Assembly: GCF_004358095.2 (NCBI RefSeq)
Contig: NZ_SMZJ02000005.1
Span: forward strand, 1 to 64,000
DNA: 64,000 bases
Source of the DNA: Seonamhaeicola sediminis
Lineage (GTDB): Bacteria > Bacteroidota > Bacteroidia > Flavobacteriales > Flavobacteriaceae
Direction: 5' to 3'
Part shown: piece after piece, positions 8,682-17,571 of the stretch
How the letters are laid out: every line of letters starts with the position of its first letter
Position numbering within the stretch: position 1 is the stretch's first letter
Program-made: the position numbers and the translations under genes
The notes under the pieces: model-generated
What the model saw: the letters and a program-made list of their open reading frames with translations, nothing else
Database searches by the model: none
What the model was told of the DNA's origin: nothing

Positions 8682-9659
8682 TTATTGATACAATACTTTC
8701 TTCACAGCTTTGATAACATCTTCACTATTTGGCAACCATTCTTTCAGTAATACCGGAGAATATGGTGCGGGCGTATCAGCTGTGTTTAATTTAATTACAG
8801 GTGCGTCTAGATAATCAAATGCTTCAGACTGAACCAAATATGTAATCTCTGTTGCCACACTTCCAAAAGGCCAAGCTTCTTCTAGCACTACCAATCTATT
8901 AGTCTTCTTTACAGACTCTATTATAGCTTTTCTATCCATTGGACGAACAGTACGTAAATCAATGATTTCACAGGAAATATCTTCTTTAGCTAATTCATCT
9001 GCTGCCTTGTAAGCTTCCTTAATAATTTTTCCAAATGATACAATGGTTACATCGTCACCTTTTCTTTTTATATCAGCAACACCTATAGGAATTAAGTACT
9101 CTCCTTCAGGGACTTCGCCCTTATCACCATACATTTGTTCACTTTCCATAAAAATGACTGGGTCATCATCTCGAATCGCAGATTTCAACAACCCTTTAGC
9201 ATCAGCAGGATTTGAAGGCACTACAACTTTTAAACCAGGCGTATTAGCAAACCAGTTTTCAAAAGCCTGAGAGTGGGTAGCTCCTAACTGACCCGCAGAA
9301 GCTGTTGGCCCACGAAACACGATTGGACATTTAAACTGACCGCCAGACATTTGCCTAATTTTAGCGGCGTTATTAATAATCTGGTCAATACCAACTAGAG
9401 AGAAGTTAAAGGTCATGTATTCTACAATAGGTCTATTACCAGTCATGGTAGACCCAATGGCAATACCTGCAAAACCAAGTTCAGCAATTGGGGTGTCTAT
9501 AACACGCTTAGGACCAAATTCATCCAACATTCCTTTTGAAGCTTTATAAGCTCCATTGTATTCTGCTACTTCCTCGCCCATTAAATATACGCTTTCATCT
9601 CTACGCATTTCTTCACTCATAGCTTCGCAAATAGCCTCTCTAAATTGAATTGTCTTCAT
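8682..9659 (-). CDS. pdhB: Pyruvate dehydrogenase E1 component, beta subunit
   Basis: Thiamine-diphosphate enzyme subunit that with E1-alpha decarboxylates pyruvate and passes the acetyl group to E2. The 325-residue protein starts MKTIQFREAICEAMSEEM and shows the family blocks PIAELGFAGIAIGS, FRGPTASAGQLGATHSQ and DLRTVRPMD. The branched-chain 2-oxoacid homologue is the main alternative, but the sequence fits pyruvate dehydrogenase better. E1-alpha and E2 genes are not adjacent, so the complex is encoded at split loci. A -7-like box, TATTTTTG read leftwards, lies at 9682-9689. Confidence 0.93.
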   Translation of the reverse strand: MKTIQFREAICEAMSEEMRRDESVYLMGEEVAEYNGAYKASKGMLDEFGPKRVIDTPIAELGFAGIAIGSTMTGNRPIVEYMTFNFSLVGIDQIINNAAKIRQMSGGQFKCPIVFRGPTASAGQLGATHSQAFENWFANTPGLKVVVPSNPADAKGLLKSAIRDDDPVIFMESEQMYGDKGEVPEGEYLIPIGVADIKRKGDDVTIVSFGKIIKEAYKAADELAKEDISCEIIDLRTVRPMDRKAIIESVKKTNRLVVLEEAWPFGSVATEITYLVQSEAFDYLDAPVIKLNTADTPAPYSPVLLKEWLPNSEDVIKAVKKVLYQ

Positions 9660-9891
9660 TAATCTTGTTTTATTCGAGATGCAAAAATAAGAATTATTGA
9701 TTATAATTAACTATAAAACTTTGTAGTAAAATAGCAGCGCAGTGAAAATTGATAATTTAACAGAAATCATTTAATTATGATGAAAAATTACTATTTAAAA
9801 TAAGTTCTATTATTTAATTGATTCTTTAGTTTATTTGTAGTGATCTTTAGAATTAATGAAGAAATACACACTATTTTCTGTTTTTTTGTAA

Positions 9892-9935
9892 TATTTATAA
9901 AAAATACTATGCGCGCATAGTATTTTTTATAAATA
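9892..9935. promoter_or_regulatory. 44-bp perfect palindrome upstream of etfB (probable operator)
   Basis: Every base from 9892 to 9913 pairs with 9914-9935. The core is ACTATGCGCGCATAGT, flanked by symmetric AT arms. A -7-like box TACCTTCG lies at 9943-9950, so the -33 region would fall inside the right half of the palindrome. This suits a repressor site for a dimeric regulator. It lies 52 bp upstream of etfB. The rest of the 327-bp pdhB-etfB gap shows only the pdhB promoter box. Confidence 0.7.
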
Positions 9936-9986
9936 AAATAATTACCTTCGTAGCCATAAAAAATTGTCTATTTTAAACGTATATTT

Positions 9987-10733
9987 ATGAATATTTTAGT
10001 CTGTATTAGCCATGTTCCAGACACAACTTCTAAGATAAATTTCACAGAGAACGACACCAAATTTGATACCAATGGTGTACAATTTGTTATAAACCCTAAT
10101 GATGAATTTGGTCTAACGCGTGCCATGTGGTTTAAAGAAAAGCAGGGAGCTAAAGTTACCGTTGCAAATGTTGGTGGATCTGAGACAGAACCTACACTTA
10201 GAAAAGCTTTAGCTATTGGCGCTGATGCTGCTATTCGTGTTAATACGCAAGCTACAGATGGTTTTACGGTTGCTAAACAATTAGCAAAAGTAATTACCGA
10301 TGGCGGTTTTGATTTAGTTATTGCAGGTAGAGAGTCTATAGACTATAATGGTGGCATGGTACCGGGTATGATAGCTGGTTTAACCAATGCCAATTTTATA
10401 AACAACTGTATTGGCTTAGAGGTTGATGGTAATACTGCTATAGCTACCAGAGAAATTGATGGCGGGAAAGAAACAGTTTCTTTAGAGCTACCTCTGGTTA
10501 TTGGTGGACAAAAAGGATTAGTTGAAGAAAGTGAACTACGCATCCCTAATATGCGTGGGATTATGATGGCACGTCAAAAACCCTTAACAGTTATTGCCCC
10601 TCTAGAAAGTAATCCAGAGACATCTTCAGTTAAGTTTGAAAAACCAGCGCCTAAAGGAGCAGTAAAGCTAGTATCTGAAGACAATTTAGATGAGTTAATT
10701 AATTTACTTCACAATGAAGCAAAAGTAATTTAG
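9987..10733 (+). CDS. etfB: Electron transfer flavoprotein, beta subunit
   Basis: With EtfA forms the soluble FAD/AMP heterodimer that takes electrons from acyl-CoA and related dehydrogenases and passes them to ETF:quinone oxidoreductase. The 248-residue protein starts MNILVCISHVPDTTSKINF and has the family features INPNDEFGLTRAM, DLVIAGRESIDYNGGMVPGM and LPLVIGGQKGLVEESELRIPN without its longest run being exceptional. etfA follows 108 bp later, separated by a palindromic repeat. The long palindrome upstream suggests repression tied to fatty-acid or amino-acid oxidation. Confidence 0.95.
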   Translation: MNILVCISHVPDTTSKINFTENDTKFDTNGVQFVINPNDEFGLTRAMWFKEKQGAKVTVANVGGSETEPTLRKALAIGADAAIRVNTQATDGFTVAKQLAKVITDGGFDLVIAGRESIDYNGGMVPGMIAGLTNANFINNCIGLEVDGNTAIATREIDGGKETVSLELPLVIGGQKGLVEESELRIPNMRGIMMARQKPLTVIAPLESNPETSSVKFEKPAPKGAVKLVSEDNLDELINLLHNEAKVI

Positions 10734-10742
10734 TATCAACTT

Positions 10743-10830
10743 TTCCGAATTGATTTCGGAATCCTTTCAGTAAAAAAATAATGAAATCTTGAAATCCAAT
10801 GTGCATTGGAATAAGTTCAGGATGACAAAA
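10743..10830. repeat. REP-like palindromic element between etfB and etfA
   Basis: The gap contains TTCCGAA-N5-TTCGGAA (10743-10761) and TCCAATG-TG-CATTGGA (10795-10810), the second inside a larger imperfect inverted repeat (CTTGAA...TTCAGG) ending AAGTTCAGGATGACA. A related ending (GGTTCTGAATGACA) occurs near 53090-53104. The arrangement resembles dispersed intergenic palindromes of flavobacteria. It could stabilise or punctuate the etfBA transcript. Confidence 0.5.
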
Positions 10831-10841
10831 AAGAAAATATT

Positions 10842-11801
10842 ATGTCCGTTTTAGTATATACAGAATCAGATCAGGGAAAATTTAAAAAAGGGGCTTTTGA
10901 AGTAGCCTCATACGCCAAAGCAGTAGCCAATCAATTAGGAACAACGGTTACAGCAGTTTCTATAAATGCAGATGACACTTCACCGTTGGGAAATTATGGT
11001 GTTGATAAGGTCTTAAGTGTTTCAAATTCAGAATTAGGATTGTTTAATGCTAAAATTTATGCTGATATTATCAAACAAGCTGCAGAAAAAGAGAATACTA
11101 AAATAGTTATAGTGAGTTCCAGTGCAGATAGTAAGTATTTGGCACCACTTTTAGCTGTTGGCCTAGAAGCAGGTTATGCCTCTAACGTCATTGAATTACC
11201 TAGTAATACATCTCCATTTACAGTAAAAAGAAATGCCTTTACAAACAAAGCGTTTGAAATCACTCAAATTAATACCGATATTAAAATTGTTGGGGTATCT
11301 AGTAATGCTTTTGGTTTAGTTGAAAGTAATGGCAGTGCTTCTTCCGAAGACTTTTTGCCTGTAATTGAACCGTCTAATCTAAAAGTTGAATCAGTTGACA
11401 GAACTACTGATAAGGTAACCATTGCCGATGCTGACATTGTTGTATCGGGTGGACGTGGTCTAAAAGGTCCAGAAAACTGGGGCTTGATTGAAGAATTAGC
11501 CAATGTTTTGGGTGCCGCCACTGCTTGTTCTAAACCAGTTTCAGATTTGGGCTGGAGACCACATAGTGAACATGTTGGGCAAACTGGAAAACCTGTTGCA
11601 TCCAACCTTTATATTGCTATTGGTATATCTGGAGCTATTCAACATTTAGCTGGTGTAAACGCTTCAAAAGTAAAAGTAGTTATTAATACCGATGCCGAAG
11701 CGCCATTCTTTAAAGCGGCAGATTACGGTGTGGTTGGAGACGCCTTTACAGTAGTACCTGCACTCATAGAAAAATTAAAAGCGTTTAAGGCTCAACAGTA
11801 A
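10842..11801 (+). CDS. etfA: Electron transfer flavoprotein, alpha subunit
   Basis: FAD-binding partner of EtfB. The 319-residue protein has the C-terminal FAD signature VVSGGRGLKGPENWGLIEEL, then DLGWRPHSEHVGQTGK, YIAIGISGAIQHLAG and INTDAEAPFFKAADYG. The N-terminal half is the alpha/beta domain that packs on EtfB. Order and orientation (etfB then etfA) are the usual ones. It is probably one transcript with etfB despite the palindromic element in the gap. Confidence 0.96.
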   Translation: MSVLVYTESDQGKFKKGAFEVASYAKAVANQLGTTVTAVSINADDTSPLGNYGVDKVLSVSNSELGLFNAKIYADIIKQAAEKENTKIVIVSSSADSKYLAPLLAVGLEAGYASNVIELPSNTSPFTVKRNAFTNKAFEITQINTDIKIVGVSSNAFGLVESNGSASSEDFLPVIEPSNLKVESVDRTTDKVTIADADIVVSGGRGLKGPENWGLIEELANVLGAATACSKPVSDLGWRPHSEHVGQTGKPVASNLYIAIGISGAIQHLAGVNASKVKVVINTDAEAPFFKAADYGVVGDAFTVVPALIEKLKAFKAQQ

Positions 11802-11919
11802 TTTTTTTCATAACTTGTATCCTCTAATTACATGGAATAATTTGGTAGATTTCATCTAAATGTGTGTTTAGCAGTTGGTAAATTCCAAATTTAAACAGTT
11901 CTTTGTGCTTTTATAAAAT

Positions 11920-12540
11920 ATGAGTTTAGTTCGATTAAATATAAAGGGAATATCTTACAGTCAAACCCAAAATGGTGCTTATGCACTCATACTAAACGAA
12001 GTAGATGGCGAACGAAAACTTCCTATTGTTATTGGTGCTTTTGAAGCTCAATCCATCGCTATTGCTTTAGAAAAGGAGATTCGTCCACCCAGACCATTAA
12101 CACATGATTTATTTAAAAATTTTGCAGACCGGTTTGATATTGTAGTAAAACAGGTTATCATCCATAAATTGGTTGATGGTGTGTTTTTTTCAAGTTTGAT
12201 ATGTGAGCGTGATAAAATTGAAGAAATCATTGATGCTAGAACCAGTGATGCTATTGCCTTGGCGTTGCGCTTTGAGGCTCCTATTTTTACTTATAAAAAT
12301 ATTTTAGATAAAGCCGGGATTTATTTAAAAGTTAATCCAACAAAGGATGACGAAAGCGAATCTACAGAAGATAGCGTTTTAGTAGATGATTTGATGGCTA
12401 GCGAATTAGAACCATCTCCCCGAGAAAATTACGCCAGCAAAACGTTAGAAGAACTAGAAATATTATTGGACGAAGCTGTTACAAACGAAGATTACGAAAA
12501 GGCAGCTCATATTAGAGACGAAATTTCTAAACGAAAATAA
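11920..12540 (+). CDS. Bifunctional nuclease (BFN/DUF151) family protein with UVR motif
   Basis: The 206-residue protein starts MSLVRLNIKGISYSQTQNGA and has the BFN core with RKLPIVIGAFEAQSIAIAL, RPLTHDLF and RTSDAIALALRFEAPIF, about residues 5-125. An acidic linker follows, then a UvrB/UvrC-like helical motif at the C-terminus (LDEAVTNEDYEKAAHIRDEI). The family has been described as having RNase/DNase activity, but the physiological role is unclear. The stop codon is 6 bp from the next gene, so it is likely translated in one operon with the nucleoside transporter. Confidence 0.88.
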   Translation: MSLVRLNIKGISYSQTQNGAYALILNEVDGERKLPIVIGAFEAQSIAIALEKEIRPPRPLTHDLFKNFADRFDIVVKQVIIHKLVDGVFFSSLICERDKIEEIIDARTSDAIALALRFEAPIFTYKNILDKAGIYLKVNPTKDDESESTEDSVLVDDLMASELEPSPRENYASKTLEELEILLDEAVTNEDYEKAAHIRDEISKRK

Positions 12541-12546
12541 GTACCA

Positions 12547-14055
12547 ATGATGAAACAACTTTTTCTGACTATTCTTGTGGTTTTTTTAGTTTTTTCAACT
12601 TCAATATCAGCACAAGAAACAGAAAAAGTAACACCTCATAAAGTTACCGCCACAGTTCAAGAGACAGAAATTAACAATACTTCTAATACTACTTTAGTTA
12701 ATCATGCTTTAGAAGTCAAAACTACAAATGGAACTATAATCCCTAGTCAAGGATTTTCGCTCAACAGTTTATGGCGTGGTGTGCTGGGTATGATTTCTTT
12801 AATCTTTATCGCCTTTATTTTTAGTAGTAACAAAAGAGCAATAAACTGGAAAACCGTTGGTATTGGTTTGTCTTCCCAATTGATACTTGCCATTTTAATT
12901 TTGAAAGTCCCTTTTGTTAAATCAATTTTCAATTACTTGGGTAAAGCCTTCAACAAGGTTTTAACATTTACTGAGGCTGGAACAAAATTTTTGTTTAGTG
13001 CATTTTCAACTGGGGAAATTGAAAACCCTTTGCTAAATTTCGCTGTTACTATACTTCCAACAATCATATTCTTTTCAGCACTTACTTCGGTGCTGTTTTA
13101 TTTAGGAATTATTCAAAAAGTGGTAAAAGCCCTAGCTTGGTTACTCACCAAACTGTTGCAAATATCAGGAGCAGAAAGTTTAAGTGTTGCTGGTAATATT
13201 TTCTTAGGTCAAACCGAATCTCCTTTAATGATAAAAGCCTATTTAGAAAAAATGAATAAATCTGAAATGCTTTTGGTAATGATTGGAGGCATGGCAACTG
13301 TTGCCGGAGGTGTTTTAGCTGTTTATATACAATTTTTAGGAGGCGATGACCCTGTTTTAAGAGAATACTTTGCCAGTCATTTACTTGCTGCCTCTGTAAT
13401 GGCAGCCCCAGGTGCTATTGTAATTTCAAAGATATTATATCCTCAAACAGAAGCCATTAATAAAGATGTGAAAGTTTCTGCAGACAAAATAGGCTCAAAT
13501 ATTTTAGACGCTATTGCAAACGGAACTACCGAAGGTTTAAAATTAGCTGTAAACGTGGCCGCAATGTTATTGGTTTTTGTAGCTTTTATTGCTATGATAA
13601 ACTACGGCTTGTTTAAACTTGGAACCATAGGAGGCATTAACGATTGGGTAGCTAATAATAGTCCTTATGATAGTTTAAAACTTGAATCCATTTTAGGAAC
13701 TGTATTTGCGCCACTAATGTGGTTAATTGGAGTAGCGAAAGAAGACACCATGATGATGGGGCAATTAATAGGAATCAAACTTGCAGCCAGTGAGTTTATT
13801 GGATACATCCAGCTTGTTGAATTAAAAAACATAAATAACACTTTACATCTTAACTACCAAAAGTCTATAGTAATGGCCACATATATGCTCTGTGGGTTTG
13901 CAAATTTCGCTTCCATAGGTATTCAGATTGGTGGTATTGGATCTTTAGCACCCGGGCAACGTAAGCTTCTATCAAAATTTGGCATGAAAGCTTTATTAGG
14001 CGGCACAATAGCTTCTTTGGTTTCAGCAACTATTGCTGGCATGATAATAGGGTAA
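12547..14055 (+). CDS. Concentrative nucleoside transporter (NupC/CNT family)
   Basis: Inner-membrane ion-coupled importer of nucleosides. The 502-residue protein begins with a cleavable-looking signal (MMKQLFLTILVVFLVF...SAQ) and a ~55-residue Thr/Glu-rich periplasmic stretch. The CNT core follows with GNIFLGQTESPLMIKAYL (substrate/Na+ site region), MIGGMATVAGGVLAVYI, AAPGAIVISKIL, and CGFANFASIGIQIGGIG near the C-terminus. The secretory extension before the first core helix is longer than in E. coli NupC. It follows the BFN gene by 6 bp and precedes thyA, in keeping with a nucleoside-salvage theme. Confidence 0.92.
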   Translation: MMKQLFLTILVVFLVFSTSISAQETEKVTPHKVTATVQETEINNTSNTTLVNHALEVKTTNGTIIPSQGFSLNSLWRGVLGMISLIFIAFIFSSNKRAINWKTVGIGLSSQLILAILILKVPFVKSIFNYLGKAFNKVLTFTEAGTKFLFSAFSTGEIENPLLNFAVTILPTIIFFSALTSVLFYLGIIQKVVKALAWLLTKLLQISGAESLSVAGNIFLGQTESPLMIKAYLEKMNKSEMLLVMIGGMATVAGGVLAVYIQFLGGDDPVLREYFASHLLAASVMAAPGAIVISKILYPQTEAINKDVKVSADKIGSNILDAIANGTTEGLKLAVNVAAMLLVFVAFIAMINYGLFKLGTIGGINDWVANNSPYDSLKLESILGTVFAPLMWLIGVAKEDTMMMGQLIGIKLAASEFIGYIQLVELKNINNTLHLNYQKSIVMATYMLCGFANFASIGIQIGGIGSLAPGQRKLLSKFGMKALLGGTIASLVSATIAGMIIG

Positions 14056-14104
14056 TAATCACTTTTTTTAAAGGAACCTCTTCAAAAAACTTACCTAAAA
14101 GATA

Positions 14105-14137
14105 TTTTTGATACAACAATCAAAAAGTTTTTTTTTA
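14105..14137 (+). terminator. Terminator after the nucleoside transporter
   Basis: An 8-bp stem (TTTTTGAT with ATCAAAAA, loop ACAACA) is followed by G and a run of T residues. It lies 50 bp past the stop. AT-only pairing makes it weaker than the other terminators here. A small ACGGTT-AAA-AACCGT hairpin lies at 14159-14173. Confidence 0.5.
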
Positions 14138-14306
14138 CTTGATATACTATCTATAGGCACGGTTAAAAACCGTTAATAACTTTTTATATCTACATCTTAA
14201 TTACTAAAAATAGTACATCTCTTTTTTACTAAATTGCGAAACACATTCGTAAAAATTTGCACTATTGTTTAATTAAAACAAATACCTTCTTTTATAGGAA
14301 ATAGAT

Positions 14307-15131
14307 ATGAAGCAATATCACGACTTAGTAAAACATGTTTTAGAAAACGGAAACGAAAAAGGAGACAGAACAGGAACAGGAACGAAAAGCGTTTTTGGTT
14401 ACCAAATGCGTTTTGACCTAAGCGAAGGTTTTCCTATGGTTACTACCAAGAAACTCCATTTAAAATCTATTATCTATGAACTCCTTTGGTTTTTAAAAGG
14501 TGATACCAACATTAAATATTTAAATGAAAATGGCGTTAGAATCTGGAATGAATGGGCCGATGAAAACGGTGATCTAGGTCCAGTTTATGGACACCAATGG
14601 CGTAATTGGAACAGTGATGAAATAGATCAAATTAAAGAGGTTATTGATACACTTAAGAACAATCCTAACAGCCGAAGAATGTTAATTTCTGCTTGGAACC
14701 CTTCGGTATTACCTGATACATCAAAAAGTTTTGGTGAAAATGTAGCCAATGGTAAAGCAGCATTACCACCGTGTCATGCCTTTTTTCAGTTTTATGTAGC
14801 CGATGGAAAGTTATCTTGCCAGTTATATCAACGCAGTGCTGATATCTTTTTGGGTGTTCCTTTTAACATAGCATCCTATGCCTTGTTCACCATGATGATG
14901 GCGCAAGTTTGCGGTTACCAACCAGGTGAATTTATACATACCTTTGGCGATGCCCATATTTATAGTAATCATTTTGAACAGTTGGAATTACAACTTTCTA
15001 GAGAGCCAAGACCATTACCAAAAATGATCTTGAACCCAGATATCAAAGATATTTTCGACTTTACTTTTGAAGATTTTACATTATTAGATTACAATCCGCA
15101 CCCACATATAAAAGGGGTTGTGGCCGTGTAA
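14307..15131 (+). CDS. thyA: Thymidylate synthase
   Basis: Methylates dUMP to dTMP using methylene-tetrahydrofolate, releasing dihydrofolate. The 274-residue protein has [12 protein letters not shown], the nucleophile Cys156 in [31 protein letters not shown] and the C-terminal IKGVVAV. A short insertion (about 138-150) precedes the active-site loop compared with E. coli ThyA. The DHFR needed to recycle dihydrofolate is encoded 1.5 kb downstream as a fusion protein. Confidence 0.97.
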   Translation: MKQYHDLVKHVLENGNEKGDRTGTGTKSVFGYQMRFDLSEGFPMVTTKKLHLKSIIYELLWFLKGDTNIKYLNENGVRIWNEWADENGDLGPVYGHQWRNWNSDEIDQIKEVIDTLKNNPNSRRMLISAWNPSVLPDTSKSFGENVANGKAALPPCHAFFQFYVADGKLSCQLYQRSADIFLGVPFNIASYALFTMMMAQVCGYQPGEFIHTFGDAHIYSNHFEQLELQLSREPRPLPKMILNPDIKDIFDFTFEDFTLLDYNPHPHIKGVVAV

Positions 15132-15141
15132 AAGTCATTTT

Positions 15142-15984
15142 ATGTTTTTAAAACTTCTTACCTTTTTCATTTTAGCACTTCCATTCTCAAGAAGTTATTC
15201 TCAAAATGAAGAGATGGTAGAATATAAAAGAGACTTCATATTATTTGAAGGTTGTGACATTGAAAAACATCTAGAACGCTGTTTCGAAAAAAAGTTTCAA
15301 GATTTTATAACTAAAAATATTAAAGAAGAAGATATTGAAACCATAATAGAATCTTCTAAGAAAGATACTATACTATTTTATTCAAATTTATTTATTGATA
15401 AGAAAGGAAAACTTGTAAAAAACAAATCTTTCTTATCAGTTGTCTATGAGGAAGAAAAAGCGCTTTCTTTAATGTACATATTAAAAAAACTTCCCGAAAT
15501 TAAACCTCCATTAGATAAATTCAATAATAAAGTTTCAATAGAACTTGATAATATTTTTGGTTTTAAAATAAACAGACTAAAAAAAAGAATACATCCCATT
15601 TATGGTTTTAAGTCAATTGAAGCCCCCTTAAATTTCCTAGACAGACTCCCTCTTTATGATGGTTGCAGTGAAAATCTAACAAATGAAGAAACCCGACAAT
15701 GTATCAGCAATAAAATTTCTGAACTCTTTTCTAATCATTTTGATTTAGATATCCTATATGATTCTAAACTACCAAATGGTTTAGTTAAAATTTATTTGGA
15801 TTTTAAAGTTGGTAAAAATGGAGAAATAAAAAATATAAAAACTAATGTAACTGATAGCAGAGTAAAAAAAGAAACTATTAGGGTAATTAAACTAATACCA
15901 AAATTTATAAAATCTGGTATCTACAAAGAAGAGGAGGTCGTAGTTTCTTTTTCTCTACCTATCTTATTAAGTTTAGAAAGATAA
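15142..15984 (+). CDS. Secreted protein with TonB_C-like domain, function unknown
   Basis: The ATG at 15142 gives MFLKLLTFFILALPFSRSYSQ, a good signal peptide, 10 nt after the thyA stop; an earlier in-frame ATG inside thyA would spoil it. The mature protein has two related halves with Cys-containing motifs (FEGCDIEKHLERCF and YDGCSENLTNEETRQC). The second leads into KIYLDFKVGKNGEIKNIK and ends VVSFSLPILL. This resembles the TonB C-terminal-like domains common in Bacteroidota periplasmic proteins. No transmembrane anchor or proline-rich linker is seen, so it is unlikely to be an energising TonB. Confidence 0.6.
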   Translation: MFLKLLTFFILALPFSRSYSQNEEMVEYKRDFILFEGCDIEKHLERCFEKKFQDFITKNIKEEDIETIIESSKKDTILFYSNLFIDKKGKLVKNKSFLSVVYEEEKALSLMYILKKLPEIKPPLDKFNNKVSIELDNIFGFKINRLKKRIHPIYGFKSIEAPLNFLDRLPLYDGCSENLTNEETRQCISNKISELFSNHFDLDILYDSKLPNGLVKIYLDFKVGKNGEIKNIKTNVTDSRVKKETIRVIKLIPKFIKSGIYKEEEVVVSFSLPILLSLER

Positions 15985-15999
15985 AAGCCTAAAAAACAC

Positions 16000-16027
16000 A
16001 AAGCGCCCCCTAAAAAGAAAGCGCTTT
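16000..16027. terminator. Convergent terminator
   Basis: A 7-bp stem AAAGCGC/GCGCTTT with a 14-nt loop and a T-rich exit, 16 bp past the secreted protein's stop. The CBM48 gene converges from the other side, so it may serve both strands. Confidence 0.55.
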
Positions 16028-16051
16028 TTATTAAAATATGTTGTTTTTAAC

Positions 16052-16348
16052 TTAAACAGTTACAATACTGTTTTCTGCTCCTGCAAAATCATTCCAAGCA
16101 TATGCATCAGCAGCAACATCGTTTACATATTCTCCATCTACCAAATACTTAAACTCATAAGAGCTATCTTTGTCTAAATCTATAGTTCCTTTAAATACAC
16201 CACTCTTTAATTTTTTTAGAGGTGCCTTTTTTGCATTCCAATCATTAAAACTTCCAACTACAGAAACTTTTTTTGCGTCTTCTGCCTCTATAGAAAAAGT
16301 AACCTTACATACTGGTTTACTTTTTAAGTATTGTTTTTTAATAGCCAT
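16052..16348 (-). CDS. Small CBM48/AMPK-type glycogen-binding-domain protein
   Basis: The 98-residue protein is a single early-set beta-sandwich. VTFSIEAEDAKKVSVVGSFN with DWNAKKAPLKKL, then FKGTIDLD and YEFKYLVDGEYVND, match the carbohydrate-binding core of isoamylase N-termini and AMPK beta. The conserved W of the FNDW motif is present. There is no signal peptide or catalytic domain, so it presumably acts in the cytoplasm as a polysaccharide-binding or regulatory module. No glycogen genes are nearby. A TAAATTTG -7 box read leftwards lies at 16382-16389. Confidence 0.85.
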   Translation of the reverse strand: MAIKKQYLKSKPVCKVTFSIEAEDAKKVSVVGSFNDWNAKKAPLKKLKSGVFKGTIDLDKDSSYEFKYLVDGEYVNDVAADAYAWNDFAGAENSIVTV

Positions 16349-16652
16349 AATTTAAATTTTTTTGCGTGTTGTTTTATGGTGCAAATTTATGAAACAATCC
16401 CCTACTAGTCTATATTAAAAGCTCTTAAACCAAAAGAATTATTAATTTAGTAATATTTAATATCAATAATTTGCGGTATTGAAAAAATTATGTGAAAAAA
16501 ATAACGTATTATCAACAATAAAAATAATGCTTTAACGCTGATTTTCAGATAATTTAACACTACATCGTTTGCGAAAAACACCGTTTTATGTAACAATTCA
16601 AACTAAAAGGTCTCATATAAAATAGTAACTTTACAGTCCTTATTTTAGAAGT
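16349..16652. other. Divergent intergenic region
   Basis: This gap between the CBM48 gene and the DHFR fusion holds a TAAATTTG -7 box for the leftward gene (16382-16389) and a weaker TAACTTTA for the rightward gene (16626-16633). No TTG was found at the right distance for either. No other gene or RNA structure was seen. Confidence 0.4.
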
Positions 16653-17567
16653 ATGTTCGGAAAGAAAAAAAATGTGGCTCAAATAGACAAAGAGCAACTA
16701 GAATTAATTGAAAATGCCCAAAGACGTATTAAACAGAAAAAACGTTTATACATTCATTTTGTATTATTTCTTATAGGATCTATTTTATTAATAGCGGCTA
16801 ATACAGTTTTGGGTATTGGCAAGGATTTTACACCATTTGAAAAAGAATGGTTTGTATTTGCTGTTATCATCTGGCTCTTTTTGCTACTTTATCATACCTT
16901 TAATGTATTTGTAACCCATAAATTCATGGGTAAAACCTGGGAACAAAAACAACTAAACAAGCTAGTTGCTGAACAAAAAACTAGGATTGAAAAAATAAAG
17001 AAAGAACTAATAAAAGAAGCACCTCATATTGCTGAGAGTGAAATTTATAATGAAGAACTTTCCTTAAAAGATAAAACTTCTGAACTCACTATTATTGTTG
17101 CTGCTGCTGAAAACAATGCCATTGGAAAAGACAACAAACTCATTTGGCATTTAAGTAATGATCTAAAAAGGTTTAAAGCTTTAACAAATGGTCACCATAT
17201 AATTATGGGCCGAAAAACATTTGAGAGCTTTCCAAAGCCTTTGCCCAATAGAACACATGTTGTCATTACAAGGCAAACAGACTATAAAGCTCCTGACGGT
17301 ATAATAATAGTGAACAGTTTAGAAAAAGCCATTGAAGTTTCAAAAAATGATTCACAACCTTTTGTTATTGGTGGTGGTGAAATTTACAAACAAGCCATGG
17401 CTATTGCAGATAAAATTGAAATCACCAGAGTGCACGAAACGTTTGACGCTGATGCCTTTTTCCCTGAAATAGATTCTAAAATTTGGAAAGAAACAGCTAA
17501 TGAATTTCACCAAAAAGACGAAAATCACGATTATGAGTTTTCTTTTTTAACTTACATTAGAATCTAA
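16653..17567 (+). CDS. Membrane-anchored dihydrofolate reductase (2TM domain-DHFR fusion)
   Basis: Reduces dihydrofolate to tetrahydrofolate with NADPH, replenishing the cofactor used by ThyA. Residues 1-30 are basic; 31-90 form two transmembrane helices (YIHFVLFLIGSILLIAA and WFVFAVIIWLFLLLYHTF), matching the 2TM domain; 91-140 look like a charged helical linker. DHFR spans about 144-304 with IVAAAENNAIGKDNKLIW, catalytic Asp170, IIMGRKTFESF and GGGEIY. No internal Met or GTG offers a separate DHFR start in the linker, so this is a true single-frame fusion. In many relatives I recall the 2TM protein and DHFR as separate neighbours. The catalytic domain should face the cytoplasm. Confidence 0.88.
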   Translation: MFGKKKNVAQIDKEQLELIENAQRRIKQKKRLYIHFVLFLIGSILLIAANTVLGIGKDFTPFEKEWFVFAVIIWLFLLLYHTFNVFVTHKFMGKTWEQKQLNKLVAEQKTRIEKIKKELIKEAPHIAESEIYNEELSLKDKTSELTIIVAAAENNAIGKDNKLIWHLSNDLKRFKALTNGHHIIMGRKTFESFPKPLPNRTHVVITRQTDYKAPDGIIIVNSLEKAIEVSKNDSQPFVIGGGEIYKQAMAIADKIEITRVHETFDADAFFPEIDSKIWKETANEFHQKDENHDYEFSFLTYIRI

Positions 17568-17571
17568 AAAT

